The notes: generated by a model not told the origin, from the letters alone. 64,000 bases of DNA from Angiostrongylus vasorum (GCA_018806985.1 JADANN010000370.1:310001-374000), one strand, 5' to 3'. Counted from the first letter of the stretch, positions 21,501-31,900 are shown. Translations and numbers: made by a program.

Positions 21501-24006
21501 AAGAAGAAAGGTCGTTTCCGCAAAAATAAAGTCAAAGTGTCAATATATGATAGATATTCACAATGAGTGGCGGGTGTGGCGTAGTGGTCAGAGGCGCCCT
21601 GCAATACAGATGGGATCGATCCCCGCTCTCTAGACTCACCAAGTCTTCCATCTCTCCGGGGTTGGCAACTTGGTACCAGACCTATCTGGGAAGATAACAG
21701 CACTGACTCGATACATCGGTAGGCCATCGCGAGTCGTTGGAAAGGCCAGATATGCATTAAGTCGCCTCCAACAATGCTTAGTGAAGTCGAATACATGGTG
21801 CATTCCTCAGGGATTGATCAACGTCGAGAGCTTTTATTGGCAATCACTATGAACTTCGTTTCTTCTGCTTCGAAAATGATGAAGGAAACCATGCTGATTG
21901 AATACATCCGATGGAGTAGCATGCTCCAGAAGCTAATTTCTTCACGTGAACTTAGCGAAATCCCAACCATACCCCACTCATAAACTGCGACATTAACCAT
22001 CACGTAAAACACCCTAGTTAATAAGAACAAATATAAGAAAGAATAAAACTTTGCGGAGAAAACCTTGCCTTCGCTTCATCAAGCAACCAGTTCCACTCAA
22101 AAGAACTCAATAGATTCCTGAATCTACCAGCGGCCTTATCATTTTTCAACAGAGCTAGGAAATCAATGCAGATATCGAAACGACAGCCGATCAATACAAG
22201 GCAAACCTGAACAACTACGTGATCAAAAAATGGCAATGCTCAGAAACGAATAAAGAAATGAAAAGAATATTACCGCTCTCCAGTAGCTTCCATCGCCAAC
22301 CGACATACCTTCGTCTAATTCTTTGGCTGCTTTTCGTACAACCTTGTCAATGAAAATGAAAGAATCTACACCCCAAGAGATAAGATCAAGACATATTGGT
22401 GTATCTGGAAATAGAGAGTTGAGCCTAACTGGGTTCAATGCCGACTTGTGCTTCTCAGATCAATCCCGTTGACGGGTGATTGCTGATGACACTATCAACA
22501 GAAAACTAGCTCGGAGACAGGCGAGACGAAGGACCCGCATGGAGTGGCGATGAACGTGTAAGCTCCCAGAAAAAAGTAAATATCGGGTTTCATCCTTATC
22601 GCAGACAGCTGCAGTTCGGAGTTTTGCAAATGTCTGAGTACCATTATGGGTACAGGGAGCTCAGTTTTCAAAATTCTTATGTTGAAAAATGTAGACGAAA
22701 ACGAACGTTAGAAAAACTGAATGGACGTAACAAACGTTGTCGAACCTCCTTGCTTGAAGAACATCGTCTCAAAAAGGGACCAGATGGTGAAATCGCGAAT
22801 GTATACATTCTCTTCCTCCTGTATCTCTTCAGCACAATGAAGCAATGCAGACCGATACTCACGAGAAATGGAAAGCGTCCTGAAAGGAGAATGATAGTAC
22901 AAGGACATATGTCACTGTTTATTCACAAGAAAATAAAACAATGTGAAACGCTAAAGCGAAGGTCTGTAGATTAAGGACTCACTCTACATTATTAAGTCGT
23001 ACGTGACGAGAAAGCTGTTGACATTTCTCGAAAATAACATGCATTTCTATCAAAAGCTGACGGACCACTGGATTTGCATACACTAGTTGAACAGACGGCA
23101 AATGTTCACGGAATCCACGAAACGAACCACATGGTGGAGCTAAACAACACTTCTCATACGTCGGCTTCAAAAACAGTTCCACTACGTTATTTATTGTTTG
23201 TTTATTTATTTATTCACACCAGTCGTCTTCACGTCTGGAGCAGACTTTGGCCAAACTGACCTCAGGGATTCCAGGGAACCACAATGGCTTAACCAGCAAA
23301 TCTCCGAAAAATGGAGATTATGCTGAGGCCCGCACAACCAGTGAAGACAGGGCCTTCCAAGAAGTGAAGTATCAAGTACCAAGTACCAAGTCTCCACGTC
23401 TACTGGGCGAATCATCCACGAAGGTCTTTCAACTTTTAGGTGTGGCTTCGGATGCTGCTTGAGGATTTCCATTTCACCTTGAATGTCATAGAATGCTGGT
23501 TAAGTCGATTCTCTCTGGAGTCCTGAGATAACCGGGATAGAGCGTTCCCACTTGGATAGTAGAGAGCGATTTTTTCCCGAACAATTCCAGTACCAGTTTC
23601 GCGATCCCGGAGGGATCACAGGCTTGGAGAAGCCTGGGACGGACTGGAGACATCAACATGGTTGTGAGCGGCATCACTACCACTTTGTATTACCGATCCC
23701 CTGTTCTACTATACACTTGAGCCAAATATGATTCCCAACTTAACACCTCAAAGATGAATAACAAGTCGTAGTTTTTCATCGATCTTACATCGCCATCCAA
23801 GCATATAACTGACATCACATGTGGTTTCAGTAAGTGGAAATGGATAACTATACATCTCAAGAACTAACACTATTCGAAAACTGATTGTCTAACTTACCAG
23901 CGTCGTCAACTTTCGCAGAGACATTACTTATACCACAAATTACGTGTGTGTCCCATGATGAGTACGCATAGTAGAGCGCATCTGAGGTCATCACCTTTTC
24001 CTTCAT
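15573..24006 (-). CDS. NUP85: Nucleoporin NUP85 (outer-ring Y-complex; npp-2-like)
   Basis: Structural alpha-helical nucleoporin of the Nup107-160 (Y) complex in the nuclear pore outer ring. Coding exons: 24006-23898, 23181-22983, 22879-22746, 22404-22274, 22206-22069, 21276-21049, 20924-20680, 19544-19362, 18957-18795, 16107-16012, 15917-15822, 15659-15573; 1809 nt, 602 residues (human about 656). Family-like blocks in order: YSSWDTHVICGISN, VYANPVVRQLLIEMHVIFEK, WGVDSFIFIDKVVRKAAKEL, KLDRWKHELSCLLTSGAF, LSVHLTDTLLHTD then REFLLMEYGSGL, SLWEIGANYLIHCGSEGRLR, LAFLFNYYRFHRSL, LLVSMIISPNVPQSF. The start ATG at 24006 follows an in-frame TGA. All junctions keep frame; intron 5 needs a GC donor (AAG|GCAAGG). 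The last exon uses a weak acceptor (ACCGAG|TCA) and is the least certain. Introns hold a BEL/Pao remnant, a PLE fold-back and SINEs. Confidence 0.9.
16290..16556. repeat. (TG)n-rich microsatellite
   Basis: A long run of TG/TATG units in NUP85 intron 9. All six frames stay open through it, giving spurious Cys/Val and His/Thr frames. It borders the left direct repeat of the BEL/Pao remnant. Confidence 0.95.
16634..16789 (-). repeat. Direct repeat (putative LTR) of the BEL/Pao remnant, distal copy
   Basis: Matches 18009-18163 from cgcggggctttttgc to ggcgag with scattered substitutions and one or two indels, for example ttatatatacgtattattta against ttcatttatacgtattattt. Confidence 0.7.
16744..17151 (-). 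CDS. Unrecognised ORF inside the BEL/Pao remnant, possibly env-like
   Basis: A 135-codon open frame downstream of the protease in element orientation. It has a hydrophobic segment of about 18 residues (FCFLHLIIATAVLIFLGC) followed by HAFETYHCTAIG, and its end runs into the distal direct repeat. A position next to the 3' LTR and a membrane segment fit the env-like product of some nematode BEL elements, but no diagnostic motif is visible. It could be chance coding. Confidence 0.3.
   Translation of the reverse strand: MFHHHNKNLVKKQLPATPNIEGLYVKNFVRSGFCFLHLIIATAVLIFLGCHAFETYHCTAIGVNINEMNSHHPSNFPHKNALTEESTVFHLVTMLTKYVRMIIVKSWKHHSQAILPPALLVSPWTFPFIFAFRTY
17193..17985 (-). pseudogene. BEL/Pao-type retroviral aspartic protease fragment
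   Basis: The open part runs 17897-17193, with in-frame sequence upstream (LNKTLQLTLLPTGEMTVMD) to about 17960. The protease signature is ISVLLDTGVELSFIDEKFAQ, where the DTG triad is the catalytic motif of retropepsins, followed by LRLHTFGSDE and later ILLGCDQLW, the typical order of the Pao-family protease domain. It would cleave the element polyprotein in the cell. It stops at LGHLLTGKL and about 60 unrelated residues, where pol would normally continue into RT. Confidence 0.75.
18009..18163 (-). repeat. Direct repeat (putative LTR) of the BEL/Pao remnant, proximal copy
   Basis: Partner of 16634-16789. In element orientation it leads, after the sequence ending AGCCCCGCG, straight into the protease-bearing region. 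A primer-binding site could not be identified. Confidence 0.65.
18478..18605. repeat. (TG)n-rich microsatellite
   Basis: TGTGTATG-type repeat in NUP85 intron 9, about 300 bp from the proximal repeat of the BEL remnant. A similar tract lies on the other side at 16290-16556. Confidence 0.9.
20091..20130 (-). ncRNA. Hammerhead-ribozyme-like motif (variant)
   Basis: Minus strand CTGGAGA, stem II (GG..CC-type) with loop, GAAAC, GTC, AGC. The first core box should be CTGANGA; here A6 is G, so activity is doubtful. Confidence 0.4.
20477..20516 (+). ncRNA. Hammerhead-ribozyme-like motif (decayed)
   Basis: Plus strand GGCT CTGAAGA then GCCGAAGGGTCAGC. The GAAAC box reads GAAGG, so the core is broken. 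Confidence 0.35.
21566..21840 (+). repeat. tRNA-derived SINE, family S2
   Basis: The clearest S2 copy. The head gggtgtggcgtagtggtcag contains a box A match, and gggatcgatccccgc about 40 bases on is box B-like. The body has ggttggcaacttggtaccag, cctccaacaatgcttagtg and the 3' end agggattgatcaacg. It lies in NUP85 intron 5. Confidence 0.7.
22440..22660. repeat. Fold-back (MITE-like) family F, diverged copy
   Basis: Has gacaggcgagacgaaggacc, a gaacgtgtaagctccc block and cagttcggagttttgcaaatgtctga, all in the order seen in the family F element at 24646-25018. It lies in NUP85 intron 3. Confidence 0.45.
23205..23400 (-). repeat. Dispersed repeat A, inverted copy
   Basis: Complement of the 13448 copy: ctcagggattccagggaaccacaatggcttaaccagcaaatctcc, then ggcccgcacaaccagtgaa. 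It starts about 20 bases from the acceptor of NUP85 exon 2. Confidence 0.55.
23400..23697 (-). repeat. tRNA-derived SINE, family S1
   Basis: Minus-oriented S1: tail complement acgaaggtctttcaactttt and tgctgcttgaggatt at the left, core complement near 23570-23620 (ccagtaccagtttcgcgatccc), and head complement cactaccactttgtattacc at the right. It lies in NUP85 intron 1. Confidence 0.6.
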
Positions 24007-24645
24007 TCACCTCGACACAGTATCCTTCTAGATTCAGAAGAAAGCGCAACTTCTGGAAGAACCATTAGTACCCTTTTTGTTGCATTTTGCTAATATTTAC
24101 GAAAAAAATGGAAAAACTGAAGCTAAGGCACAGAGTGAGTAGATAAAATGTCTAGAAATCTCTGCAGAGTTCACCACAGTTGGATAGATGTGTTAGTGAC
24201 CACAAAGACAGAAAATCTCTCTCCCAATCTCTCGACTAATCGTTAAAACTTTGTAACCATAACTTGCCAAAACTATGCTCCTAAAACAACACTTGTCTAC
24301 CTATACCAGAGGTTTCGAACATACAGTTAAATTTAGGTCAATTAAAAAACCTTCGAATAAAAAGAATTGTTGCACCAAACACAAAACAGAATTAGCTGGG
24401 CTGTAACGTCCCTGGATTTACCCCTAGAACTTCCTACACCTTGGTATTACGAAATGTTACAAATTATGAGTACTAATAAAGAAGTAAAGTTGCCTAAGAC
24501 GATCAGCTCTCCCAAAAGCATCAGTTCGCGCACAAAGTTAGCACTAGAGCACCTTTTCTTCAGAGTTAAAGTTCTAAATTTGGACCGAACCCTTTATCAT
24601 GTTAGACCTGCGAGATAAATCGGTTAAAAAATCCATAATTAAATT
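24007..24645. other. NUP85 5' flank, nothing else recognised
   Basis: Sequence upstream of the NUP85 start. TTCTGAATCTAG just ahead of the start could be a 5' UTR or spliced-leader acceptor. An unrecognised 83-codon frame on the plus strand (24367-24618) has no support. Confidence 0.4.
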
Positions 24646-25018
24646 GAACACTTATTAAGCGAAATATAACCACAAGATTGCTGAGATATTTGCAAAACTC
24701 CGGACCGCAAGTGTCTGCGGTGGGGAACGAATGCGCTACTGTCCTTTCCAGAGAGTAACGCGTTCACCACCACACCATGCAGGTCTTTCGTTTCGCCTGT
24801 CTCTCAGCTAGTGTTATCGATCACTGATCACTGATCCCTAATGGTGAACGCGTTACTCCCCGGAAAGGACAATAGCGCGTTCGTTCCCCACCGCAGACAC
24901 CTGCGGTCCGGAGTTTTGCAAATATCTCAGCAATCTTGTGGTTGTATTTCGCTTAATAACCTGCCATAAAAGTATAGAAGGCAGGAAATAAAAAGTAAAA
25001 TATTGTGAACACTTATTA
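24646..25018. mobile_element. Fold-back (MITE-like) element, family F, complete
   Basis: Arms of about 115-125 bp at 24652-24775 and 24836-24966 are near-perfect inverted complements (for example gcaaaactccggaccgc left, gcggtccggagttttgc right) around a loop of about 60 bp. The 12-mer gaacacttatta occurs at both 24646-24657 and 25007-25018 in direct orientation and is a candidate target-site duplication. No coding capacity. Diverged relatives occur at 8785, 9630, 22440 and 61210. Confidence 0.7.
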
Positions 25019-25084
25019 TCCTTATTGTTGTTTATTACATCACTTAATACCACACGTACTGTACCCTGCGTATCCTAGTATTTT

Positions 25085-25422
25085 TTGGATTCCATTCGTT
25101 ATCTCCCACTCACTATCCGTGAAGGTCTTGGACCTCTTTGCGCTTGGGTTTGGCTGCTGCTTGAGGATTTTTCTCTTCATCATGAATGTGAATGAATGCT
25201 GGTCGAGTCGACTTCCACTGGAATCTTGTGCAGTCGTGCTAAAGAGTTTCCCGGGTGGATGAGATGGAGTGACCTTGTTCCACACAAATCTGGTATGAGT
25301 CTCCTCTTTCGCATTCGTGTTGTGGGCTTGATCAACATGAACGGAGTCCAACCAGGGACTGGATTGGTTTCACTATCAGTGTAATGGTCGGGATTCCTAC
25401 TACTGCGCTACCCTCTCTCCAA
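25085..25422 (-). repeat. tRNA-derived SINE, family S1
   Basis: Minus-oriented S1: gtgaaggtcttggacctctt and ctgctgcttgaggatttt at the left, ggactggattggtt (box B complement) and actactgcgctaccctc (box A complement) at the right. Confidence 0.6.
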
Positions 25423-25427
25423 ACAAT

Positions 25428-25630
25428 CACCTTTCGTCCAGTTGGTCGCTGAGTGACTCAGGCGGGCGCCATTAAACCTTCCATTTATCCTTGTTGCGTA
25501 CAAGAGCTGCCCAGCAGGTTCTGCTCGCTCTTGGGACTCATAGGGCACCATATCTTTCTTCTGCAGTTTTTGTGAAGAGCTATGAACATCGGATCGGTGG
25601 CCTTTCTGTGATTGATATCCCAAGGAATCC
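25428..25630 (-). repeat. RTE 3' fragment, inverted
   Basis: Complement of the RTE C-terminal coding tail and 3' end (gcgggcgccattaaaccttc, gctcgctcttgggactcat, ggatcggtggcc). It stops where the plus-oriented RTE copy 2 begins, giving a back-to-back join. Confidence 0.65.
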
Positions 25631-25898
25631 AGTTCAAGAGTCAGTCGCCTGCAACAAATAAGTTCCATGTCCACTCTGGGAAAGATTGGCAAGGCACCCG
25701 TGTGTATACCCAACTCCCAAGTTCAGAGCCCAGCAATCTATACGTGGGTATCAAAAGGCTAAATAGTAAGAGAAACGGGCCTCATTCCCCTGACCACGAA
25801 GGAGCCCCCCAATTCGGCAGCGTTGGATAGGGACGAGAATGGAGAGGCTGGTAAAATCTCAGTGCCAGTCTAAGCTGCCTAATCTGCAATGAACTAAG

Positions 25899-26603
25899 GT
25901 GACGATCTGTACCTACAATACACCCACAATTGCATCCGAGTCCTCGATAGAAAACCTGATCACGCAAGCAAAAAGGATAAGGTACGACGTCATCGGTCTG
26001 GCGGAGACGAGACGATGCCACCCATTCAACGCCGACTATGACACAAGAGAAGAGCTGTTCCTCGGAACATGCGACAGTAGAGGAGTCGGCGGCGTCGGCG
26101 TTCTCGTCAACACGAGTTTGTTCATGAACATCGATTCATTCCAACAGCTTACAACCCGAATCAGACGTTTGCGATTAAAAAGATGTGGATCGATACCGGC
26201 TTTGACAATCTTCGTCGTTTACGCGCCGACAGCAACCTATGACGAGAAAGAAATCGAAGCGTTTTATACGAACTTGGAGAGCTTCTACAGAGAAGACCAT
26301 ACATTCTTCAAGCTCATCATTGGAGATTTTAACTCTAAGATTAGACTGAGAAAAACGTCTGAAGAACGTCACATCAGGACCCATGGATTAGAATGGAACG
26401 AACGGGGTGAGCGGCTATCTGAGTTTGTCATGACGACGAAGACCATCCAAGGTAACTCGCAATTCCAGAAGCTCCAGCCTCAACGCTGGACGTGGGAGCC
26501 TCCCAACGAAGAGTACCATAACGAAATAGACGACATCATAGTAAATAGAAGGCTTTTGCTTAACCGATGTCGCTGTTGTCCTAAAAATTCTACAGGGGAT
26601 TAG
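25899..26603 (+). CDS. RTE endonuclease domain, copy 2 (open over 234 codons)
   Basis: APE-type endonuclease that nicks the target for retrotransposition. The reading opens with [15 protein letters not shown] and shows the expected catalytic order: [11 protein letters not shown] near residue 35 (Glu of the ETR box), [20 protein letters not shown] near residue 105, IIGDFNSKI near residue 145 (GDFN box) and [10 protein letters not shown] near residue 210. It then shifts frame before the RT. In an intact element this would be the N-terminus of a single polyprotein of about 1000 residues, so this is a fragment despite being open. Confidence 0.72.
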   Translation: MTICTYNTPTIASESSIENLITQAKRIRYDVIGLAETRRCHPFNADYDTREELFLGTCDSRGVGGVGVLVNTSLFMNIDSFQQLTTRIRRLRLKRCGSIPALTIFVVYAPTATYDEKEIEAFYTNLESFYREDHTFFKLIIGDFNSKIRLRKTSEERHIRTHGLEWNERGERLSEFVMTTKTIQGNSQFQKLQPQRWTWEPPNEEYHNEIDDIIVNRRLLLNRCRCCPKNSTGD

Positions 26604-27094
26604 ACCATCGCCTACTTCGTGCAAGATTTCATTTATCACCGAAAGGAGAAAAAGCCGCTTAATTAAAAAAACAACGAAATCCCAAAACCACCATAAACTG
26701 GGACCTATTCAATCCATTAGTCAGCTGTTGCGAAGATGCCGTTGTCGATTACATCGACAAAGAATACGATCGGCTCATTCAACATCTTCACGTTAGCGCT
26801 ATGAAAGCTGGGAGTTCGAAAGTCACCAAGAGACGTCTGTCTCAAGAAACACTCGAGCTGATACGCCACCGTGGAATCGCACGAGCTGCAGACAACCGCG
26901 AACTAACGCCCGAACTTGCAAAAACAATGCAAAGAGGCGATAAAAGAAGATCTTAAAGAGAGAAGAGTAGCAGGTCAAAAGCTGCACAGGCTGGGAAAAA
27001 GCATTCACAAAGCCCACCGAAGCTTCGCCAATTATAAGACCAAGATGACTGGAAACCGACGCAAGACAGAACGGCCACAGCGTCGAGAAAGGCA

Positions 27095-28760
27095 GTGGAG
27101 GAAAATCACTCGCGATTATTACTCGGATTTTCTTCAATAGCCACGTCCTCCTTCCCTCACGTGGCACAAAAAGAGGATGTCGTATCACCGGTTCTCCCTT
27201 CCGAAATCCGACATGCCATTTCGTCGGTGAAAAATCGAACAGCACCAAGTCAGACAGGGAAAAGGTATGAACACCTGAAAAACCTTCCGCTACTCCTCAT
27301 GAACACACTGGCTCAGATGTTCACACGTTACGTGTCTGAATACAAGGTCTTTACTCAATGGGAGAAAAGCAAGACCGTGCTATTCTTCAAGAAAGATGAC
27401 CTACACGATATTGGCAACTATGCCCCAATATGGTTGCTGTCTGTCGGCTTCAAACTTTTCAATCGAGGCATCCTAAACAGGATTGACAGAACACTGGACA
27501 AAGGACAGCGATGTGAGCAACCTGGATTTCGAAAAAGGATTTAGTACGATGGGTCACATCCACACGATAACAAGGCTCACTTAAGTAACGCGAGAGTACA
27601 AAGACCGCTCTGTCTCACTTTCATCGATTTGAAGAAAGCCTTTGACTCAGTTGACATAGAAGCAGTCATGGAAACCGTTGAGAGTCAAGGAATCTCTGCT
27701 CAGTATACAAAGATACTTCGTAAGTTTTACAAAAATTTCACAACCAAGACATCACCATTCTACAACGATATTAACACAGACGTCAAAAAGAGGGGGTTAG
27801 GCAAGGTGATGCTGTCTCGACAAAATTATTCACCGCCACCCCTCGAGAACGTCATGCGAACATTGGAATGGAACAACACAGGAGTGAAAATCGATGGTCA
27901 GCAATTACACCATCTTGCTTTCCTGGTGACAACGTCCTTATAACACCAAACATTAGCCAAGGGGAACGAATGCTTACCGACTTTGATAAAGCATGTGGAA
28001 AGATTGGTCTTCGACTAAATCTCACAAAAACGATGTTAATGAGGAACGGATTGGTTTCGTACGCCTTCGTATTTCGTATGCTCCGTTCACGCTCAACGGA
28101 ACGAATATCTCCGAATACTCTATTTATGTCTATCTAGGTCGGAAAATCAATATGATGAACGACTTTGCTCCAGAGCTGAGCAGAATGAAACGGGCGGCTT
28201 GGAGAGCTCTCAAGAACATCGAGGAAGTAGTGAGGAGAACAAAGAACACCTTACTTCGTGCCCACCTTTTCGACTCAATGGCAATTCCTGCGTTAACGTA
28301 TGCGTCAGAAACCTGGTCGCTGCGTAAACATGATGAAAGATCAGTCAACGTTATCGAACACGCAGTCGAAAGGACGATGCTAGCAGTGATCCCGTTTCAC
28401 ACAAGTAAGGAATGGGATCCGAAGCTTCGACCTGCGTCAACGATCAAAAATAAAATATGCCGTTCTGTACGCCAAACAATCGAAGATAAGGTGGGCAGGA
28501 CACGTAATGCGTACGAATGACAACCGATGGACAAGAGCCGTTAGTAACTGGATTCCTCGGGATGTCAAACGTACTGCAGGAAGACCACCGAACCGATGGT
28601 CAGAGTTCTTCACAAAAAGCCTTGAACAAAAGATTTGATGCTCGACGAGTCCCTAGAGCGAGCAGAACCCATTGGGCTACTCTTGCATGCAACAGGGGAA
28701 AATGGAAGGCTTACTGGCGCCCGCTCGAGTCACTCGACGATCGATGGGACTACAGGTGAT
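27095..28760 (+). pseudogene. RTE reverse transcriptase and tail, copy 2 (frameshifted)
   Basis: Blocks in order: KKDDLHDIGNYAPIWLLSV near 27390, RIDRTLDKGQRCEQPGF near 27480, FIDLKKAFDSVDIEAVME at 27620-27670 (motif A intact), then a shift near 27790 that destroys the RQGDTISPKLF block. The catalytic FADD box is lost: the site reads CFPGDNVLIT at about 27913-27943. The C-terminal part 27993-28520 (LRAHLFDSMAIPALTYASET, VNVIEHAVERTML) is open and ends with the RTE tail at 28517-28759. Confidence 0.75.
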
Positions 28761-28769
28761 ACAGGTGAT

Positions 28770-29155
28770 ATTATCCCATTCAAATGTTCGCATGACGTTC
28801 TGGAGGGTGGCGCTAAATAATTTTGGCGAGATGGTGTCACCTTGCCTAACCCGTCTTTTGACGTCAGTGTTAATATCGTTGTTGAACGGTAATATCTTGA
28901 TTGTCAAATTTTTAAACAGCTCACGAAGAATCGATGAAAGTGAGATAAAGCGGTCTTTTGTACTCTCGCGATATTTCAATGAGCCTTGTTATCGTGTGGA
29001 TGTGGTCCATCGTAGTAAATTCTTTTCGAAACCCTACTTGGTCACATGGCTGTCCTTCTTCCAGTGTTCTGTCATTCCTGTTTAGGATGACTCGAGTGAA
29101 AGGTTTGTAGACGACAGACAGCAAGCAGATTCGGCGATAGTTGCCGATATCGTGT
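28770..29155 (-). pseudogene. RTE reverse transcriptase fragment, inverted
   Basis: Read on the minus strand from 29155: LHDIGNYRRICLLSVVYKPF, RNDRTLEEGQPCDQVGFRK, then VRQGDTISPKLFSATLQNVM ending at about 28760, where it meets the 3' end of RTE copy 2 tail to tail. It lacks the catalytic box and everything downstream. Confidence 0.7.
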
Positions 29156-29466
29156 AGCGTGCAAGAGTAGCCCAACGGGTACTGCTTGCTCTAGGGACTC
29201 GTTGAGCATCATATCTTTCTTCTAGGCTTTTCGTGAAGAACTCTGACTATCGGGTCGGTCTTCCTGCAGTGCGTCTAACATCCCGAGGGATCCAGTCACT
29301 AACGGCTCTTGTCTATCGGTTGTCGTTCATACGCATTACGTGTCCGGCCCACCTTATCTTCGACTGTTTGGCGTACAGAACGGCATCTTTGATTTTTGAT
29401 CGTTGACGCAGGTCGGAGCTTCGGATCCCTTCCCTTACTTGCGTGACACGAGATACTCTAGCATCT
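29156..29466 (-). pseudogene. RTE C-terminal fragment beside the PLE
   Basis: Read on the minus strand: RVTQVREGIRSSDLRQRSKI, DAVLYAKQSKIRWAGHVMRM, then a frameshifted tail to 29156. It is followed by an RT block that should precede it, so the order is rotated. Its 5' edge (minus strand) is the PLE junction near 29466, identical in position to the junction at about 38590. Confidence 0.7.
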
Positions 29467-29550
29467 AAATGCATCGTTTTCTCGTTCAGCATCGCAAGGT
29501 TGTTAAACAGCATACATTTACTTCTATAGAAAAAACACAATACAATACAA

Positions 29551-29590
29551 CAGTAGCTGACGTTTCGGCATTATCACCTTCTTCAGAACC
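29551..29590 (-). ncRNA. Hammerhead-ribozyme-like motif in the PLE terminus
   Basis: Minus strand GGTT CTGAAGA, stem II AGG-TGATAA-TGCC, GAAAC, GTC, AGC. All conserved core boxes (CTGANGA, GAAA, GTC) are present and GCT/AGC-type pairing closes helix I. Helix III is minimal. Penelope-like elements are known to carry minimal hammerhead ribozymes. Confidence 0.55.
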
Positions 29591-29943
29591 TGGAAGCGTA
29601 TACTGATATAGAATTTACTAGGCCAAAGGCTTCAATAACATTTACAAAAAGACGAAAAACTTTATGGTAATTGCATGGTCAACGGCTTCTCGAAAAAAGC
29701 CACCGCTTTTTTTACGTGACTTCCAACGAGGAAGATTAGAACAGCTGATTATGGTCGCATAAGGTTGATGACTGCATCATCCCACATCAGAAATTGATGC
29801 GAACATACTGGCTCAGGTCGCGTATGACCTCTGCGCATTCATCCCTTGTATTCATTGTAGGGTTTTTGGCATTTATCCAAAAAGCCTCAAGAAGTTTTCG
29901 CGCTGATGTTCTAGTCTCCTGCGCAAGGATATTGACTTTTACT

Positions 29944-31865
29944 TCAAAAATCGTCCCCGCTGTGCTTTTGTATCCTATGCGTGCCTAGTGGGGTACTTTG
30001 TCTTAGTTTTCGTTTGCCATCTAGGTGTTCTTTTATACGGATACACAAAAGCCTGCCCATTTCGCCAATATATTCATTTCCGCAGTTATTACAAGAGATC
30101 AGGTATATCGTACCTGAATTCATGCAATCACCGTCCCTACCGTAAGGGCAAATTACGCAATTTGTTGTTTCACACAGACGGTCATACAGGCGGTTACGAA
30201 CTGACCTGACGACGTAGAGTAGCCGGTGATATTTCAACCATCGCTACCGATCCCTCTAGACCTGCCTTTCTTAAGCATCGTTTAATACCTACGCTTACTT
30301 CATCGCTAATAAAGGGCAACATAAACGGGACTTTCTTTTGGCCAACTGTTTGGCTAAGGCGCGTCGCTCCCCTTCTAAACTTATCTCGTGCGGTAACTAT
30401 TTCGTAGCCACTGGAGATGGCTATTTGCCGAGCCAAGTCGCGCGATTCTTGCTTTAGTTCCCTGGTTGTGCACACAGAGGTGGCTGCTCGAAACATGTTT
30501 CTCACAAGCGCCCTCTTTATGTGTGAAGGGTGGGAAGAAAGGAAATGAACCACGATGTTTTTTATTGCTTGGTTTTTTGGTACTATTTTGTCAGTAACTA
30601 CTACTTGATAGGTTTATTTGAACGTTTAGAGACGGAAAGCCAGTTTTTGTTCGGTTTCTCCCGGGTGAACTTAATGTACTTGGACTGCTCGTTCCATAAT
30701 TCAAAGCATTTGTCCATTTCCTCCTGCGTAGAGAAGAAGGTAAAACAATCATCTACATATCAGCAGTAAAGCAGTCACCGGAGATCGAAAACGGGGGGCT
30801 TCTATCTTAAACATAAACACAATGCCAAGGCTTGGCGCCAGTCGCTGTCCCGTTGCCAACCCCTTATTTGCGCGAAATATTTCCCAGACCATCTGAAAAT
30901 AGAGCAGTTTAGGCACTCCTTTAAAAAAGCCATTAGCTGCTGGATGGACAAGCCATGCATATTTATTCTTCCTTCATGTTCAACAAGAAGTTCGAAGATG
31001 GCTTGCATTGCAGAGTCATTCGATATGTTGATGTACAGCGCGGTAACGTCGAAGGAATCACGTACGCGTTATTAGGAGACGCGTTACGTAGACGTTCGAG
31101 GAACATTTGGGTGTTTGTGAGGTGAGCTGGAATGTGGTTAAACAACTGGGTAAGTATTAGGCTTAAAAACCAGGTTATTCTATCCGTTGGCCCGTCTACA
31201 CAGCTGATAATGGGTCTAACCTTAATTGATGACAGATTGGTTGACGCAAGATCATCAGCTGACACCAAATTATGTGTTTTAATAACTAGGTATAGGACGG
31301 GACATGTTGCTCTAGTCGACTTTTAAAGTGCGAAATAACCGACGATATTTAAAGCCTGCCGCCTTTGCCACTTTGACCCACTGATTGTTTAGTTTTCGGT
31401 ATTGACTTTTGTATTTCCTTTCAGATGATAAAGGATAACATCACTTAAATGCCCCTCAGTTATCTTAACTTCTAGCTGGCGAGGAATAACTACGAGGTCT
31501 CCCCCTTATCACTAACAGACAATCTTGTTGTTTTCGAGTTTTCTAATTCTCCAATTTCCCGCAATCCACATTTTTGTGCGGCTGTGAGGTTAGAGATAAA
31601 CATTTCTATCGCGGTAGTCTTGAGAACGTCGTCCGAAAACATGCGGAATTTTATGTCAACTCCATCGTTAAGGTCATGCTGTCTAAAAAAACTTTTTAGG
31701 TAAAGGAGATGGCGGTAGTGTCGTCGCCTCTTGGTTTTTATCTCTATTTAATGTTTCTTGTTCGGCCTGATAGCGGAATCGATCTTGAAGCTCATGAAGG
31801 CTGCATGCTGTACTACGCAGGGTCGTTTTAGAAATGGGCTGTGATGGTGCAAAACTTGGGCCCAA
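29944..31865 (-). pseudogene. PLE reverse transcriptase / GIY-YIG endonuclease, P1
   Basis: Order on the minus strand: KTTLRSTACSLHELQDRFRY near 31800; PIISCVDGPTDRITWFLSLI near 31200 (RT core); QAIFELLVEHEGRINMHGLS near 31000; the catalytic YVDDCF box near 30755, preceded by an in-frame stop; a linker with CTTRELKQESRDLARQ; then CPYGRDGDCMNSGTIYLISC and NEYIGEMGRLLCIRIKEHL at 30140-30000, the GIY-YIG nuclease with its Cys-rich lead-in. The active-site motifs survive but the frame is broken several times. Confidence 0.78.
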
Positions 31866-31900
31866 TTCTAATAGCGAACGCGCAGTCTCAGGTATTTTTT

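Larger units (their letters stand above)
25630..28775 (+). mobile_element. RTE-clade non-LTR retrotransposon, copy 2
   Basis: The best preserved RTE here. It has a 5' leader of about 260 bp (25630-25898, shared in complement with 47380-47640), an intact endonuclease frame, a reverse transcriptase region with several frameshifts, the C-terminal tail and a 3' end made of 9-bp units (aggtgatac repeated). It is inserted beside inverted RTE fragments on both sides. Confidence 0.88.
29470..31900 (-). mobile_element. Penelope-like element P1 (GIY-YIG type)
   Basis: A PLE read right to left: N-terminal region near 31865-31680 (GPSFAPSQPISKTTL), RT region 31300-30600, GIY-YIG endonuclease region 30240-29940, then a 3' terminal region with a hammerhead-like motif, ending at 29470 beside an RTE fragment. 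Stops and frameshifts are frequent. The first part of the coding region and any left pseudo-LTR are missing at the 31900 end. Confidence 0.82.
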
